A stretch of DNA of 64,000 nucleotides from Phycisphaerales bacterium (GTDB taxonomy: Bacteria > Planctomycetota > Phycisphaerae > Phycisphaerales > UBA1924). The notes under the pieces are model-generated. The model was not told the DNA's origin. It made no database searches and saw only the letters and a program-made list of their open reading frames with translations. Shown in pieces: positions 29,049 through 36,820 of this stretch (positions within the stretch are counted from its first letter, which is position 1; every line of letters begins with the position of its first letter). Location: NCBI GenBank assembly GCA_017642965.1, contig JAEPOJ010000012.1, forward strand, positions 1 to 64,000, given 5' to 3'. The position numbers were made by a program, and so were the translations under genes.

Positions 29049-30308
29049 TCAGGCATCGTCATCAAATGAGCGGGGTTTGAGGGCGTCGTCCTTGGTCGTG
29101 TCATGGCGGATGGTCTTCTTGGGGATGTCGTCCGCCTCGTCATCGGGTGAGAGAGGGATATCACCGTCGTCGGGGACCTCGGTCTGCGGTGCGTAGGGCG
29201 TTCCGCCCGCCTTGGGCTTGCCCCGCGCATCGAGCTGCTCGTTGAAGAACACGCCCTTGTTCTCGCCGTGCTCGTCGAGGTCGATGGGGGTGTTGTCGTG
29301 GTAGGGCTTGACCTTGGCCGGATCCCTGATCGCCGGGATCGTCGGGTGCGAGATGAGTGTGCCGCACTCGGGGCACGGGTTGCCGGGCTCGAGCCCGATG
29401 AGGTTGAAGCCGCAGTAGTCGCAGGGCGTGTCATCGACGATCCGCCCCTTGTACTGCTCTTCCTTCTTGCGTCGCTCTTCCTTCCGCTCAAACGAGCCGG
29501 AAGCGTGGTCCTGGTTATTCACGACCCAGTGCATCACGTGGGTCATCTGGAGGAATGTAAAGTTGTAGACAATGACCGTGAAGAAGATGATGATCGAAGG
29601 AAACGCTGCGACGAATATCAGCGAGGTGCTTCCCAGCGCAATACCAAGCCCGGTCAGCAGCGCGGTGATCGTGCCGACCACGGCCAAGATCCAGGCGCAC
29701 CCACGCAGGCGGTCCGCGAGGTTGTTGTTTGAGGTCCAGTAGGCGAGCTCTGCGAGGTAGACGCTTGTCGGGATCATGCTTACCCACGCGGCGACGCTGA
29801 TCAGTGCGCCAAAGCCCGCGAGCAGGCCCAGCATGATGCCACCGCCGCCGGTCGTCGAGTTCTGGAGCGAGAAGATCGCGGCACCGATCAACGCCTCGGC
29901 GGGCCATGTGATGTTGAGAAGACGCACGATGAGACGGAAGCGATCGTTGTCGAGCACCCTGTCCTTGCGGATGCTCTCTCGATTCGGCCTCGGAAGCGTG
30001 ATGAAATAGATGCCCAGGATCCAGAGGAGCGAGGCAAAGATATCGATGGCAACCTCGACCGTCCTGGGTGTGAATACCGAGAGCACGGTGAGCACGATCC
30101 CTGTGCTCGAGAGCAGAAACCCGAAGCGCAGCTTCTTGACGAAGTGCATCGGGGCCTCGTCCATGATGGTGCCCGAGGTCTTGGCGGACCGCTGGCGGAT
30201 CGGACGCCCACACTCCGGGCACTTGCCCCCGGGCTGCAAGCCCTTGAGGTTGTACCCGCAATGGTCGCATTCCCGATCGTGCGCGATGTGTGTCTGAATC
30301 GTGCTCAT
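29049..30308 (-). CDS. Polytopic membrane protein with two zinc ribbons
   Basis: 419 residues from ATG at 30308 (a TTG three codons upstream also fits). Zinc ribbon 1 is CDHCGYNLKGLQPGGKCPEC at residues 14-33. Six or so membrane helices follow (FGFLLSSTGIVLTVLSVF, IFASLLWILGIYFITL, IMLGLLAGFGALISVAAWV, CAWILAVVGTITALLTGLGI, SLIFVAAFPSIIIFFTVIVY). Zinc ribbon 2 is CDYCGFNLIGLEPGNPCPEC. The C-terminal 100 residues are acidic and probably disordered. Function unknown. Both ribbons are similar to each other, which suggests duplication or domain shuffling. Confidence 0.78.
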   Translation of the reverse strand: MSTIQTHIAHDRECDHCGYNLKGLQPGGKCPECGRPIRQRSAKTSGTIMDEAPMHFVKKLRFGFLLSSTGIVLTVLSVFTPRTVEVAIDIFASLLWILGIYFITLPRPNRESIRKDRVLDNDRFRLIVRLLNITWPAEALIGAAIFSLQNSTTGGGGIMLGLLAGFGALISVAAWVSMIPTSVYLAELAYWTSNNNLADRLRGCAWILAVVGTITALLTGLGIALGSTSLIFVAAFPSIIIFFTVIVYNFTFLQMTHVMHWVVNNQDHASGSFERKEERRKKEEQYKGRIVDDTPCDYCGFNLIGLEPGNPCPECGTLISHPTIPAIRDPAKVKPYHDNTPIDLDEHGENKGVFFNEQLDARGKPKAGGTPYAPQTEVPDDGDIPLSPDDEADDIPKKTIRHDTTKDDALKPRSFDDDA

Positions 30309-30356
30309 AGACCCCAAGAATGTACCCGCTCAATCGCCGGCGGGTTGCCTCAGGGT

Positions 30357-30388
30357 GAAAAAACACAGCCGACGGTGCGCGTCGGCTG
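30357..30388 (-). terminator. Terminator after the STN-domain gene
   Basis: 9-bp stem CAGCCGACG / CGTCGGCTG with a 5-base loop (30366-30388). On the minus strand it is followed by T residues (GTTTTTT). It lies 70 bp after the STN-domain gene stop. Confidence 0.85.
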
Positions 30389-30457
30389 CTGAGAGAGGAG
30401 CGTTGTGGTTCCGCTCGGATGGAGTATGAGAAAGAACTCGGGTCAGGAGTCTGCGGC

Positions 30458-31354
30458 TCAGGGGTCGGTGCTGGGGCGGATCTTGACGTGCTGACGGCCC
30501 TTCACCTTGCGGATCTGCTGGAGCCGTGCCGGCCAAAAGTCGTAGCCAGCGATCTGGCGGTGGATGTAGTCCGGTGCGGTGATGATGAAGGACTGGTTGT
30601 AGAGGGTGATCGATCCGCCGTCACCGCCGAGATCGACCCACTGATCGGGTTCGACGGTGGAGATGATGAGCTGCTCGAGGGCCTCTGCCCGGTCGGCGAA
30701 GGAGGTGATGTCCTGCGGGTCCTGGTTGCCTCCGGAGAAGGGGCTGGTGCTGCCGCCTCCGCCGCCCTGACCGCCCTGCTGGATCGCGCTCTGGAGGTCA
30801 AACTCCGGCGCGTTGTCGAAGTTGGGCACGAGGTAGAGCAAGTCAGAAACGTCGTAGAGCTCAACCCGTGAGTTCTCGTTAAGTCGAGACTTTGGACCGC
30901 ACTCGATCGAGCCGTAGTCCGTGAACTGCCAGGTGTACTCCTCGCCAGACGCTTCAGTCCGCTGCGCACGCAGCAGGATCCTTTCGAGGACCACGAGCGC
31001 TGGAATCTCCTTAACCTTCACCGTGATCTCTGTCTCGGGGTCGATGCCGATGGTGTCCAGATCATCGTTGATGTAAACCGGTTCAATCTCCGCGCCGGTG
31101 ACATCCGCGATAAAGCTGAATAGATCGGCGATAGGCTGATCCTCGACCTCCAGAGTCACGGGCTTGGAGAGCAGGGTCAGCGTCTCACGCTTCGCCCGGC
31201 GACTCTCCGCGTCGTCCGAACTGGTCGAGCTCTGGGCGGTCGCGGCGGTGTCCGAGATAGCAATGGTCGAAACCGCGACCAGCGGGAGCCCCGCGCAGGC
31301 AACGAGAGAGCATGCGAGGGATGAAATAGTTCGAGCGCGGCGGACGAGTTTCAT
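30458..31354 (-). CDS. Secreted STN/secretin N-terminal-like domain protein
   Basis: 298 residues from ATG at 31354, with GGAG 8 bases upstream; the frame is open to 31426. An N-terminal signal peptide (MKLVRRARTISSLACSLVAC, then AGLPLVAVSTIAISDTAATA). The next 100 residues carry TLLSKPVTLEVEDQPIADLF and ITVKVKEIPALVVLERILLR, the beta-alpha-beta plan of the STN/secretin-TonB short N-terminal domain. A Gly-rich segment (QQGGQGGGGGSTSPFSGG) follows, then the C-terminus ITLYNQSFIITAPDYIHRQI. No outer-membrane secretin pore domain is present. It probably acts in the periplasm; partner unknown. Confidence 0.78.
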   Translation of the reverse strand: MKLVRRARTISSLACSLVACAGLPLVAVSTIAISDTAATAQSSTSSDDAESRRAKRETLTLLSKPVTLEVEDQPIADLFSFIADVTGAEIEPVYINDDLDTIGIDPETEITVKVKEIPALVVLERILLRAQRTEASGEEYTWQFTDYGSIECGPKSRLNENSRVELYDVSDLLYLVPNFDNAPEFDLQSAIQQGGQGGGGGSTSPFSGGNQDPQDITSFADRAEALEQLIISTVEPDQWVDLGGDGGSITLYNQSFIITAPDYIHRQIAGYDFWPARLQQIRKVKGRQHVKIRPSTDP

Positions 31355-31518
31355 GGGCGAGTCTCCGTCAGGATGGGATGGATCGGGCGTGTGTGGTGCG
31401 ACGCTGAGGTTCCTTGTGTGCCTCATAACGGTGGGTCCGGCGGGGGTTGATGGCGATCCGGCGCATCAACGGTAGACCTTCGCACAGTGTTTCCCCTGTG
31501 GTACCTTGCTGGGCAATT

Positions 31519-31539
31519 GTACCAAACATTCTTTGGTAC
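31519..31539. promoter_or_regulatory. Perfect inverted repeat GTACCAAA-N5-TTTGGTAC
   Basis: Eight-base arms GTACCAAA and TTTGGTAC with a five-base spacer CATTC. It lies 165 bp upstream of the STN-domain gene start. There is no T-run, so it is not a terminator; it looks like an operator or a 5' leader hairpin. A further GGTACC half-site stands about 20 bp away. Confidence 0.5.
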
Positions 31540-31583
31540 GCACAGGGGCGATTCTCGGTTGCATTCCTTGATTCAGGTGCACG

Positions 31584-31607
31584 TAAAAAGCACCCCTGAG
31601 GGTGCTT
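31584..31607 (-). terminator. Terminator of the cupredoxin gene
   Basis: 7-bp stem AGCACCC / GGGTGCT with a 4-base loop. On the minus strand it is followed by TTTTT. It lies 38 bp after the cupredoxin stop. Confidence 0.85.
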
Positions 31608-31644
31608 GAATGCGGTTGAGGGGGCATCTTCCGGTCGCCGCCGT

Positions 31645-32319
31645 TCAGGGGCAGCCCATGTTGAACGCGTTGAGGAATGCCGAGACATCAAAGAAGTTGT
31701 ACATCCCATCGTCTGTGAAGTCCGCCGCGGGATCCATGGCGTTGAAGGCGCTGAGGAACGCGGAGACATCGAAGAAGTCGAGCATCGCATCGCCCGTCAG
31801 ATCCGCGGGGCATGCCGCCGGCGCCTCAACGATGATCTTGCCGGTCATCGCCGCGTGCGACAACACCAGGCAGGTGTAGTAATATTCGCCCGCATCATCA
31901 TTGCCCGGCGTCCATGTGATCTGATCATCCACGGGCTCCGGGTCTGCCGTGAAGTCAGCGATGGGCTGGAGCGAGGCGGCATCGATCACCGCGATGTCTG
32001 AGGTGTCGCGTGAGTAGTTGCCATCCGTTCCTGAAACAGGGAGGGTGTCGTCGGTCATGCGGAATGGATGACTGAAGGTTTCGTTATCGAAGATATAGGT
32101 TTCACCACTCACGAGTGTGATCGTTGGGTCCACGATGCCTGTGAACGTGCCCGAATCGTCGCTCCAGCTGATGAGGAAGTGGCTGGCGGCCTGATTGAGG
32201 ATGATGAACGTCACACCCTCGTCGACGGTGTAGCTGTTGGGGCCGGTCTGTGTTGTATCGGCATGCAGAGATGCGCTGGCTGCGAGCAGCGTGGCGATGG
32301 TGATGATGCGTGTGTTCAT
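31645..32319 (-). CDS. Secreted cupredoxin-like protein with GC-type dockerin-like tail
   Basis: 224 residues; GGAGAG stands 5 bases before the ATG. A signal peptide (MNTRIITIATLLAASASLHA) is followed by a beta-sandwich. SHPFRMTDDTLPVSG supplies a histidine ligand, and GEYYYTCLVLSHAAMTGKII supplies Cys, His and Met in the order of a type 1 copper site. The last 55 residues are CPADLTGDAMLDFFDVSAFL and a second unit ending FFDVSAFLNAFNMGCP. Cupredoxins carry electrons; the tail indicates export to the outer surface or envelope. Copper loading is inferred, not seen. Confidence 0.85.
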   Translation of the reverse strand: MNTRIITIATLLAASASLHADTTQTGPNSYTVDEGVTFIILNQAASHFLISWSDDSGTFTGIVDPTITLVSGETYIFDNETFSHPFRMTDDTLPVSGTDGNYSRDTSDIAVIDAASLQPIADFTADPEPVDDQITWTPGNDDAGEYYYTCLVLSHAAMTGKIIVEAPAACPADLTGDAMLDFFDVSAFLSAFNAMDPAADFTDDGMYNFFDVSAFLNAFNMGCP

Positions 32320-32437
32320 GAGGACTCTCCTGTATGGTGGATTTCTGAGTATTTCGATAGACGATGCATCGGGGCGGCGTTGCTTCTCGATGTCCTGAAG
32401 AGATCCGTTCTCTTCTCCCCAGAATCAGGGAATGCAC

Positions 32438-33862
32438 ATGGGCACGACACTCGTCTGGTACGCGAACAATCTCAGGGTTGACGATCAACCAGTACTAATC
32501 GCTGCGGCTGATCGGGGACCGGTGGTCCCGGTATACGTATACGACCCAGAATATACAGGACCATCCGCGATGGGTGGGGCCACCAAATGGTGGGCTCATC
32601 ACAGTCTGGAAGCCCTCCAGGGGCGTCTGGACACCTTGGGATCGCCACTGATCGTGCGAAAAGGCGATCCCGCGGAAGAACTCCGCAAGGTCGCAAACGC
32701 GGTGGGGGCGGACAGTGTCATGTTCTGCGAGTCGATCGAACCTGATTTGCAGGAACGGGAGGAGCATGTTGAATACGAGCTCGGCAAGCACGATATTGAG
32801 GCCGAGCGTTTCCCGATGCACCTCCTCTGGGAAATCGGTTCGGTCATGACCAAGGACGGGAACCCGTACCAAGTGTTCTCACCGTTCTGGAAAATGGCCC
32901 TTAAAACCGCCACGCCCGAAGAGCCGCTCGATGCGCCCAAGAAACTCATCCCTCCCGCCAAGCACACCAAATCGCTCGAAATCGACGAGCTCGGGTTACT
33001 CCCCGACATCGAGTGGTACACCCAGATGGAGAAACGCTGGACACCCGGCGAGAAGGGCGCCCGCGGACGATTCGCCGCTTTCGTCGAGCATCGCCTGAGC
33101 GAGTACCACGAGGATCGGAACCGATTGGATATCCCGGGTTGGAGCGCGATGTCGCCTCATATTCACTTTGGCGAGATCTCCGTGCGCCGCATCTGGCACA
33201 CAATCGCGCAGGATCCCCAGTGGAGTAAGGTCAAGGGCAAGGAGCACTACCTCCGCGAGATCGGATGGCGCGAGTTTGCCCAGCACCTGATCAATCACTT
33301 CCCTCGCACCATCGACGAGCCGCTCCGAGAGAACTTCAAGGAATTCCCCTGGGTCAAGAACACGTCCCAGTTCGACAAGTGGAAGCGTGGGCAGACCGGC
33401 TACCCGGTCGTGGACGCCGCGATGCGTCAGTTGTGGGCGGAGGGGTGGATGCCCAATCGCGCTCGCATGATCGTCGCGTCGTTTCTCTGCAAGGACCTGC
33501 GGATCTCGTGGGAAGAAGGGATGGCGTGGTTCTGGGACACGCTCGTCGACGCAGATCTGGGAAGCAACACCCTGGGCTGGCAGTGGACCGCCGGGTGTGG
33601 CGCGGACGCGGCACCATACTTCCGCGTCTTCAATCCGGTTTCCCAAGGCACCAAGTTCGACCCCGACGGGGATTTTGTCCGTGAATGGTGCCCGGAGCTG
33701 AGCAAGCTCGATAAGGGCGCAATCCATGAGCCGTGGGAAGCCAAGCCCATGGAACTCTCCGCGGCGGGTGTGACGCTCGGCGACGAATACCCCGAGCCGA
33801 TGGTCGACCACAAGAAAGCCCGCGAGGACGCGCTCGAAGCGTTTGAGAAAATCAAGGGCTGA
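32438..33862 (+). CDS. phr: Deoxyribodipyrimidine photolyase/cryptochrome family protein
   Basis: 474 residues. N-terminal antenna-binding (DNA_photolyase) domain, then a C-terminal FAD domain: SAMSPHIHFGEISVRRIWH, EIGWREFAQHLINHFP, GYPVVDAAMRQLWAEGWMPN and GWQWTAGCGADAAPYFRVFN, KFDPDGDFVREWCPEL. It would use blue light to split cyclobutane pyrimidine dimers. Two odd points: the usual W-F-R-R-D-L-R start is WYANNLRVDDQP here, and the H of the W-M-H-N-R motif is replaced by P (WMPNR). ATG at 32438 is chosen because AGGGA is 7 bases upstream; an ATG two codons earlier is too close to it. Class I photolyase is likely, but a cryptochrome-like role cannot be excluded. Confidence 0.9.
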   Translation: MGTTLVWYANNLRVDDQPVLIAAADRGPVVPVYVYDPEYTGPSAMGGATKWWAHHSLEALQGRLDTLGSPLIVRKGDPAEELRKVANAVGADSVMFCESIEPDLQEREEHVEYELGKHDIEAERFPMHLLWEIGSVMTKDGNPYQVFSPFWKMALKTATPEEPLDAPKKLIPPAKHTKSLEIDELGLLPDIEWYTQMEKRWTPGEKGARGRFAAFVEHRLSEYHEDRNRLDIPGWSAMSPHIHFGEISVRRIWHTIAQDPQWSKVKGKEHYLREIGWREFAQHLINHFPRTIDEPLRENFKEFPWVKNTSQFDKWKRGQTGYPVVDAAMRQLWAEGWMPNRARMIVASFLCKDLRISWEEGMAWFWDTLVDADLGSNTLGWQWTAGCGADAAPYFRVFNPVSQGTKFDPDGDFVREWCPELSKLDKGAIHEPWEAKPMELSAAGVTLGDEYPEPMVDHKKAREDALEAFEKIKG

Positions 33863-33884
33863 GTATCCACCTGTCCTCACTCAA

Positions 33885-33908
33885 GCCGCGTCAATCCGAC
33901 GCGGTTTC
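33885..33908 (+). terminator. Terminator of the photolyase gene
   Basis: 7-bp stem CCGCGTC / GACGCGG with a 5-base loop, followed by TTTCTC. It lies 23 bp after the photolyase stop. The T-tract is short, so activity is less sure. Confidence 0.6.
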
Positions 33909-33931
33909 TCAATGGTGACGTATTTGAGCAC

Positions 33932-33968
33932 AAAAAAGGCCGACGGCGTCCACACGGACGCCGCCGAC
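33932..33968 (-). terminator. Terminator of the fasciclin gene
   Basis: Stem built on GGCGTCC / GGACGCC (loop ACAC), extended by flanking GC pairs. On the minus strand it is followed by TTTTTT. It is 42 bp past the fasciclin gene stop. Confidence 0.8.
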
Positions 33969-34009
33969 ACTGGCAACTCCCCACACACAGGGGTCTGGTT
34001 GATCGCGGA

Positions 34010-34954
34010 TCAGTTGCTCGGGAGAATCACGCGATCGATGACGTGGATGACGCCGTTGCTTGCTTCGATATCAGGATTGACAACCTTGGCGTCGTTGATC
34101 TTGACGTTGCCCCAGGACTTAGTGATCTTCACATCACCACCCTGAAGCGTTTCGGCCTCGCCGGCCTTGATGGCCTGGTCTGCAAACACGCGCCCTTCAA
34201 CAACGTGGTAGAGCAGGATCGAACGGAGCTTGTCCTTGTTTTCCGGCTTGAGGAGGTTCTCGACGGTGCCCTCAGGGAGCGCTGCGAACGCCTCGTCGGT
34301 GGGTGCGAACACAGTGAACGGACCCTCGCCACTCAGCGCGTCGATGAGATCCGCTGCTTCGAGTGCCGCAGCGAGGGTGTTGAACGAACCGGCAGATGTC
34401 GCGACCTCGAGGATCGAATCGCTCTCGGGGAGGATTACTTCGTCGATGACATGGATGATCCCGTTGGTGCACTCGATGTCGGTCTTGACGATCGTCGCAT
34501 TGTCGATGTCGCCATCAGCGATATCCGCACGCTGCCCGTTGAGCGTGGTGAGGGTCTTGGAACTCAGTACCTTTCCGGCGTCAAACTCACCGGGGACAAC
34601 GTGGTACGTGAGGATGCCGACAAGCATGTCTCGGTTCTCGGGCTTGAGAAGTGTTTCGAGCGTGCCCTTGGGCAGCTTCTTGAACGCTTCGTCAGTAGGT
34701 GCGAAGACGGTGAACGGTCCGTCGCCCTTGAGGGCGCCCACGAGCTGGGCTTCGGTCAGTGCCTTCGCAAGGATCGTGAAGTTTCCGGCGTTGACCGCGG
34801 TGTCAACGATGTCCTTCTTCGCCGTGTAGCTTGCCTTGGTCATCATGGCGTCCGTGCGACTGGAGCTGTTTGAGTTGCAAGGGCCGGCGTTCGCGAACGC
34901 GACGGAGGCGCTGAGGATGGTGCCGGTGAGAACGGTGAGTGCTTTGGTGTTCAT
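34010..34954 (-). CDS. Secreted protein with two fasciclin (FAS1) domains
   Basis: 314 residues. GGAG is 9 bases before the ATG. A signal peptide (MNTKALTVLTGTILSASVAF, cleavage after ANA) is followed by two FAS1 domains. Each has the H1 box GPFTVFAPTDEAFKKLPKGT or GPFTVFAPTDEAFAALPEGT and the H2 box GIIHVIDEVILP or GVIHVIDRVILP. FAS1 proteins mediate adhesion. The gene is divergent from an ECF sigma factor and RskA-type anti-sigma factor, 313 bp away, the gene trio seen for mycobacterial SigK, which controls the FAS1 proteins MPT70 and MPT83. Control by that sigma factor is therefore a reasonable inference. Confidence 0.93.
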   Translation of the reverse strand: MNTKALTVLTGTILSASVAFANAGPCNSNSSSRTDAMMTKASYTAKKDIVDTAVNAGNFTILAKALTEAQLVGALKGDGPFTVFAPTDEAFKKLPKGTLETLLKPENRDMLVGILTYHVVPGEFDAGKVLSSKTLTTLNGQRADIADGDIDNATIVKTDIECTNGIIHVIDEVILPESDSILEVATSAGSFNTLAAALEAADLIDALSGEGPFTVFAPTDEAFAALPEGTVENLLKPENKDKLRSILLYHVVEGRVFADQAIKAGEAETLQGGDVKITKSWGNVKINDAKVVNPDIEASNGVIHVIDRVILPSN

Positions 34955-35267
34955 GGTGAGGTCTCCTTTGTGTAGATTCCTGACTAGGTTGTGGAATGCA
35001 CGGCTTGTTCACATCTGGCAGACACTACCTGATGCGGTCCGGACCTCGCCGCGAGGTTGCGGTTGCTTTCGGGGTGGCCGAATCGCTCGATGCGAGAATC
35101 CGTGAAGAAAATTTCTGCGAGATAGGGGTGCATCCGCATCGATTCGTCGATCGAAGTCGGTTACCAAGCAGGAACGATTGGATGAAGCTATGATTCAGGC
35201 AGCTGTCCCAATGCGAGGTGTGCCAGATCGGCACCGGTGGGACCGGACAAGGGGTGCAACTCAAGTG
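34955..35267. other. Divergent regulatory gap between the FAS1 gene and the sigma factor gene
   Basis: 313 bp with no open frame of quality. It must hold two divergent promoters. An imperfect palindrome TCGC-TCGAT-GCGA is visible at about 35083-35095, and another palindromic tract around CGCATCGATTCGTCGATCG at 35125-35145. I could not identify an ECF -35/-10 pair with confidence on either strand. Confidence 0.4.
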
Positions 35268-35849
35268 ATGTCGGGCAACGATCACACACCGCTGCTCACT
35301 GAGGTGGCGAACGGAGACCAGGAAGCAATGAGAACGCTGATCAAGCGTTACTCAGGCCTCGTCTGGTCGCTCGTCCGCCGCAAGATCAGTTCGCAGAACG
35401 ACGCAGAGGATCTCGTGCAAGAGATCTTCGCGGACATATGGAAAAGTGCTCACCGATATGACCCCAGCATCGGGTCCGAGGACACCTTTGTTGCCATGAT
35501 CACAAGAAGACGCATCATCGACCAGATCCGACGCATCGGACGCTCGCCAACGCAGGTGACCCTCGACGCGCCGAACGCTCGGATCGCGTGCTCCGAAAAC
35601 GAGGATATTGAGCGTTTCGACACGACGCCCAACGCCAAGCGTGTTATGCGTGTCCTCAGATCGCTGCGACCTGAGCGTCGCCAGACAATCGAACTCGCGG
35701 TGGTCCACGGGCTCTCGCATTCACAGATCGCTGAATCGACCGGCATGCCTCTGGGCACCGTAAAAGCGCATCTGCGTCGAGGGCTCGACGAGGTTCGTAC
35801 ACTGCTCAACCCGCAGCTCTCTGCTGATTCGAAGGGGGTGACACCATGA
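35268..35849 (+). CDS. ECF-family RNA polymerase sigma factor (SigK-like)
   Basis: 193 residues from ATG at 35268; the frame is open to 35178 and other starts are possible, because no strong Shine-Dalgarno is seen. Region 2 has RYSGLVWSLVRRKISSQNDA, EDLVQEIFADIWKSAHRYDP and EDTFVAMITRRRIIDQIRRI. Region 4 has ERRQTIELAVVHGLSHSQIA and ESTGMPLGTVKAHLRRGLDE, the DNA-binding helix-turn-helix. No region 1 or 3, as usual for ECF. The anti-sigma gene overlaps its stop (ATGA). This is the layout of sigK-rskA. Confidence 0.92.
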   Translation: MSGNDHTPLLTEVANGDQEAMRTLIKRYSGLVWSLVRRKISSQNDAEDLVQEIFADIWKSAHRYDPSIGSEDTFVAMITRRRIIDQIRRIGRSPTQVTLDAPNARIACSENEDIERFDTTPNAKRVMRVLRSLRPERRQTIELAVVHGLSHSQIAESTGMPLGTVKAHLRRGLDEVRTLLNPQLSADSKGVTP

Positions 35850-36739
35850 GTGATCACCGCAACCGAGAACTCAGCGAACGACTGATCGACCTGAGCGCCG
35901 ATTATGCGATGGGTCTGCAGGATCACGGCGATCAGCAAGAGCTGGAACATCTCGATCCCGACAAGAGCGCTCGCCAGGCATTCGAGGCGGTGGCCGCGGA
36001 ACTCGACATCGCATACGCCGAAACGGACCCCATTGACATGCCTGCCGGTCTTCAAGAACGGCTATTCGCTGCGATCCCTTCGCCCGGATCCTCCAAGCCA
36101 GCCGCCGCTCAGCCAGAGCTCCGCCTCACGAGTGACCATACCGATGTCGCTGGCAGCCCGCAGATGCACTCGCCACGCGGAGCTTGGTTCCCGTGGCTCG
36201 TTGCGGCGGCTTCGCTCGCGGTGACCGCCGGTGTACTGCTCCAGCCCGCACCGCAGGCACCCCAGCAAGCACCCGCGTTGACCGCGGCTGAGAAGCGTGA
36301 TGCCTTGCTTGAGGCTCATGCCAACGACGAAGACCTCCTCCGGTACGCGTGGACCCCGACCGGTGACCCCGCGGTTGTCGGTCAGGTCACCGGGGAGCTG
36401 ATCTGGGACGAGGCCACCGACGAGGGATACATGACCATCGGCGGGCTCGAGGTCAACGACCCGACCGAGTTCCAGTATCAGCTCTGGATCTTCGACGCCT
36501 CCCGCCCGCTCGGCGAACTGCCTCAGCACGGCGACGCGTTCGGAGGGTTGCTGACCCAGCGTCCGATCGACGGCGGCGTGTTCGACATCAACGAAGATGG
36601 GGAGGTCGTCATCCCGATCGATCCCAAGCTCATGGTGAAGCAAGGCGTTGCATTCGCCGTTACTGTTGAGCCACCAGGCGGCGTGGTCGTCTCCGATCGC
36701 TCGCGCGTGCCGCTGCTCGCGATCCCACCTCAGGGCTGA
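35846..36739 (+). CDS. RskA-type membrane anti-sigma factor
   Basis: 297 residues. The N-terminal 60-80 residues form the cytoplasmic sigma-binding domain (LSERLIDLSADYAMGLQDHG, then an acidic helix; no zinc-binding HCxxC motif). A single transmembrane helix (WFPWLVAAASLAVTAGVLLQ) lies at about residue 115-135. The periplasmic RskA domain has FQYQLWIFDASRPLGELPQH, GGVFDINEDGEVVIPIDP and AFAVTVEPPGGVVVSDRSRV, the typical Y-Q-L-W and F-A-V-T-V-E-P-x-G-G boxes. It would sequester the sigma factor until intramembrane proteolysis. The ATG overlaps the sigma stop; a terminator follows. Confidence 0.92.
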   Translation: MSDHRNRELSERLIDLSADYAMGLQDHGDQQELEHLDPDKSARQAFEAVAAELDIAYAETDPIDMPAGLQERLFAAIPSPGSSKPAAAQPELRLTSDHTDVAGSPQMHSPRGAWFPWLVAAASLAVTAGVLLQPAPQAPQQAPALTAAEKRDALLEAHANDEDLLRYAWTPTGDPAVVGQVTGELIWDEATDEGYMTIGGLEVNDPTEFQYQLWIFDASRPLGELPQHGDAFGGLLTQRPIDGGVFDINEDGEVVIPIDPKLMVKQGVAFAVTVEPPGGVVVSDRSRVPLLAIPPQG

Positions 36740-36763
36740 TCCCCATCCCCACATTGCAAAGAA

Positions 36764-36791
36764 ACACCCGGGTTTGACCCGGGTGTTTTTT
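36764..36791 (+). terminator. Terminator after the anti-sigma gene, probably bidirectional
   Basis: Perfect 10-bp stem ACACCCGGGT / ACCCGGGTGT with a 3-base loop and six T residues on the plus strand. On the minus strand a TTTCTTT follows, so it may also end the PEP-CTERM gene. Confidence 0.9.
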
Positions 36792-36820
36792 CATCCGAAA
36801 GAGGGGGTATCGGATGGTGT

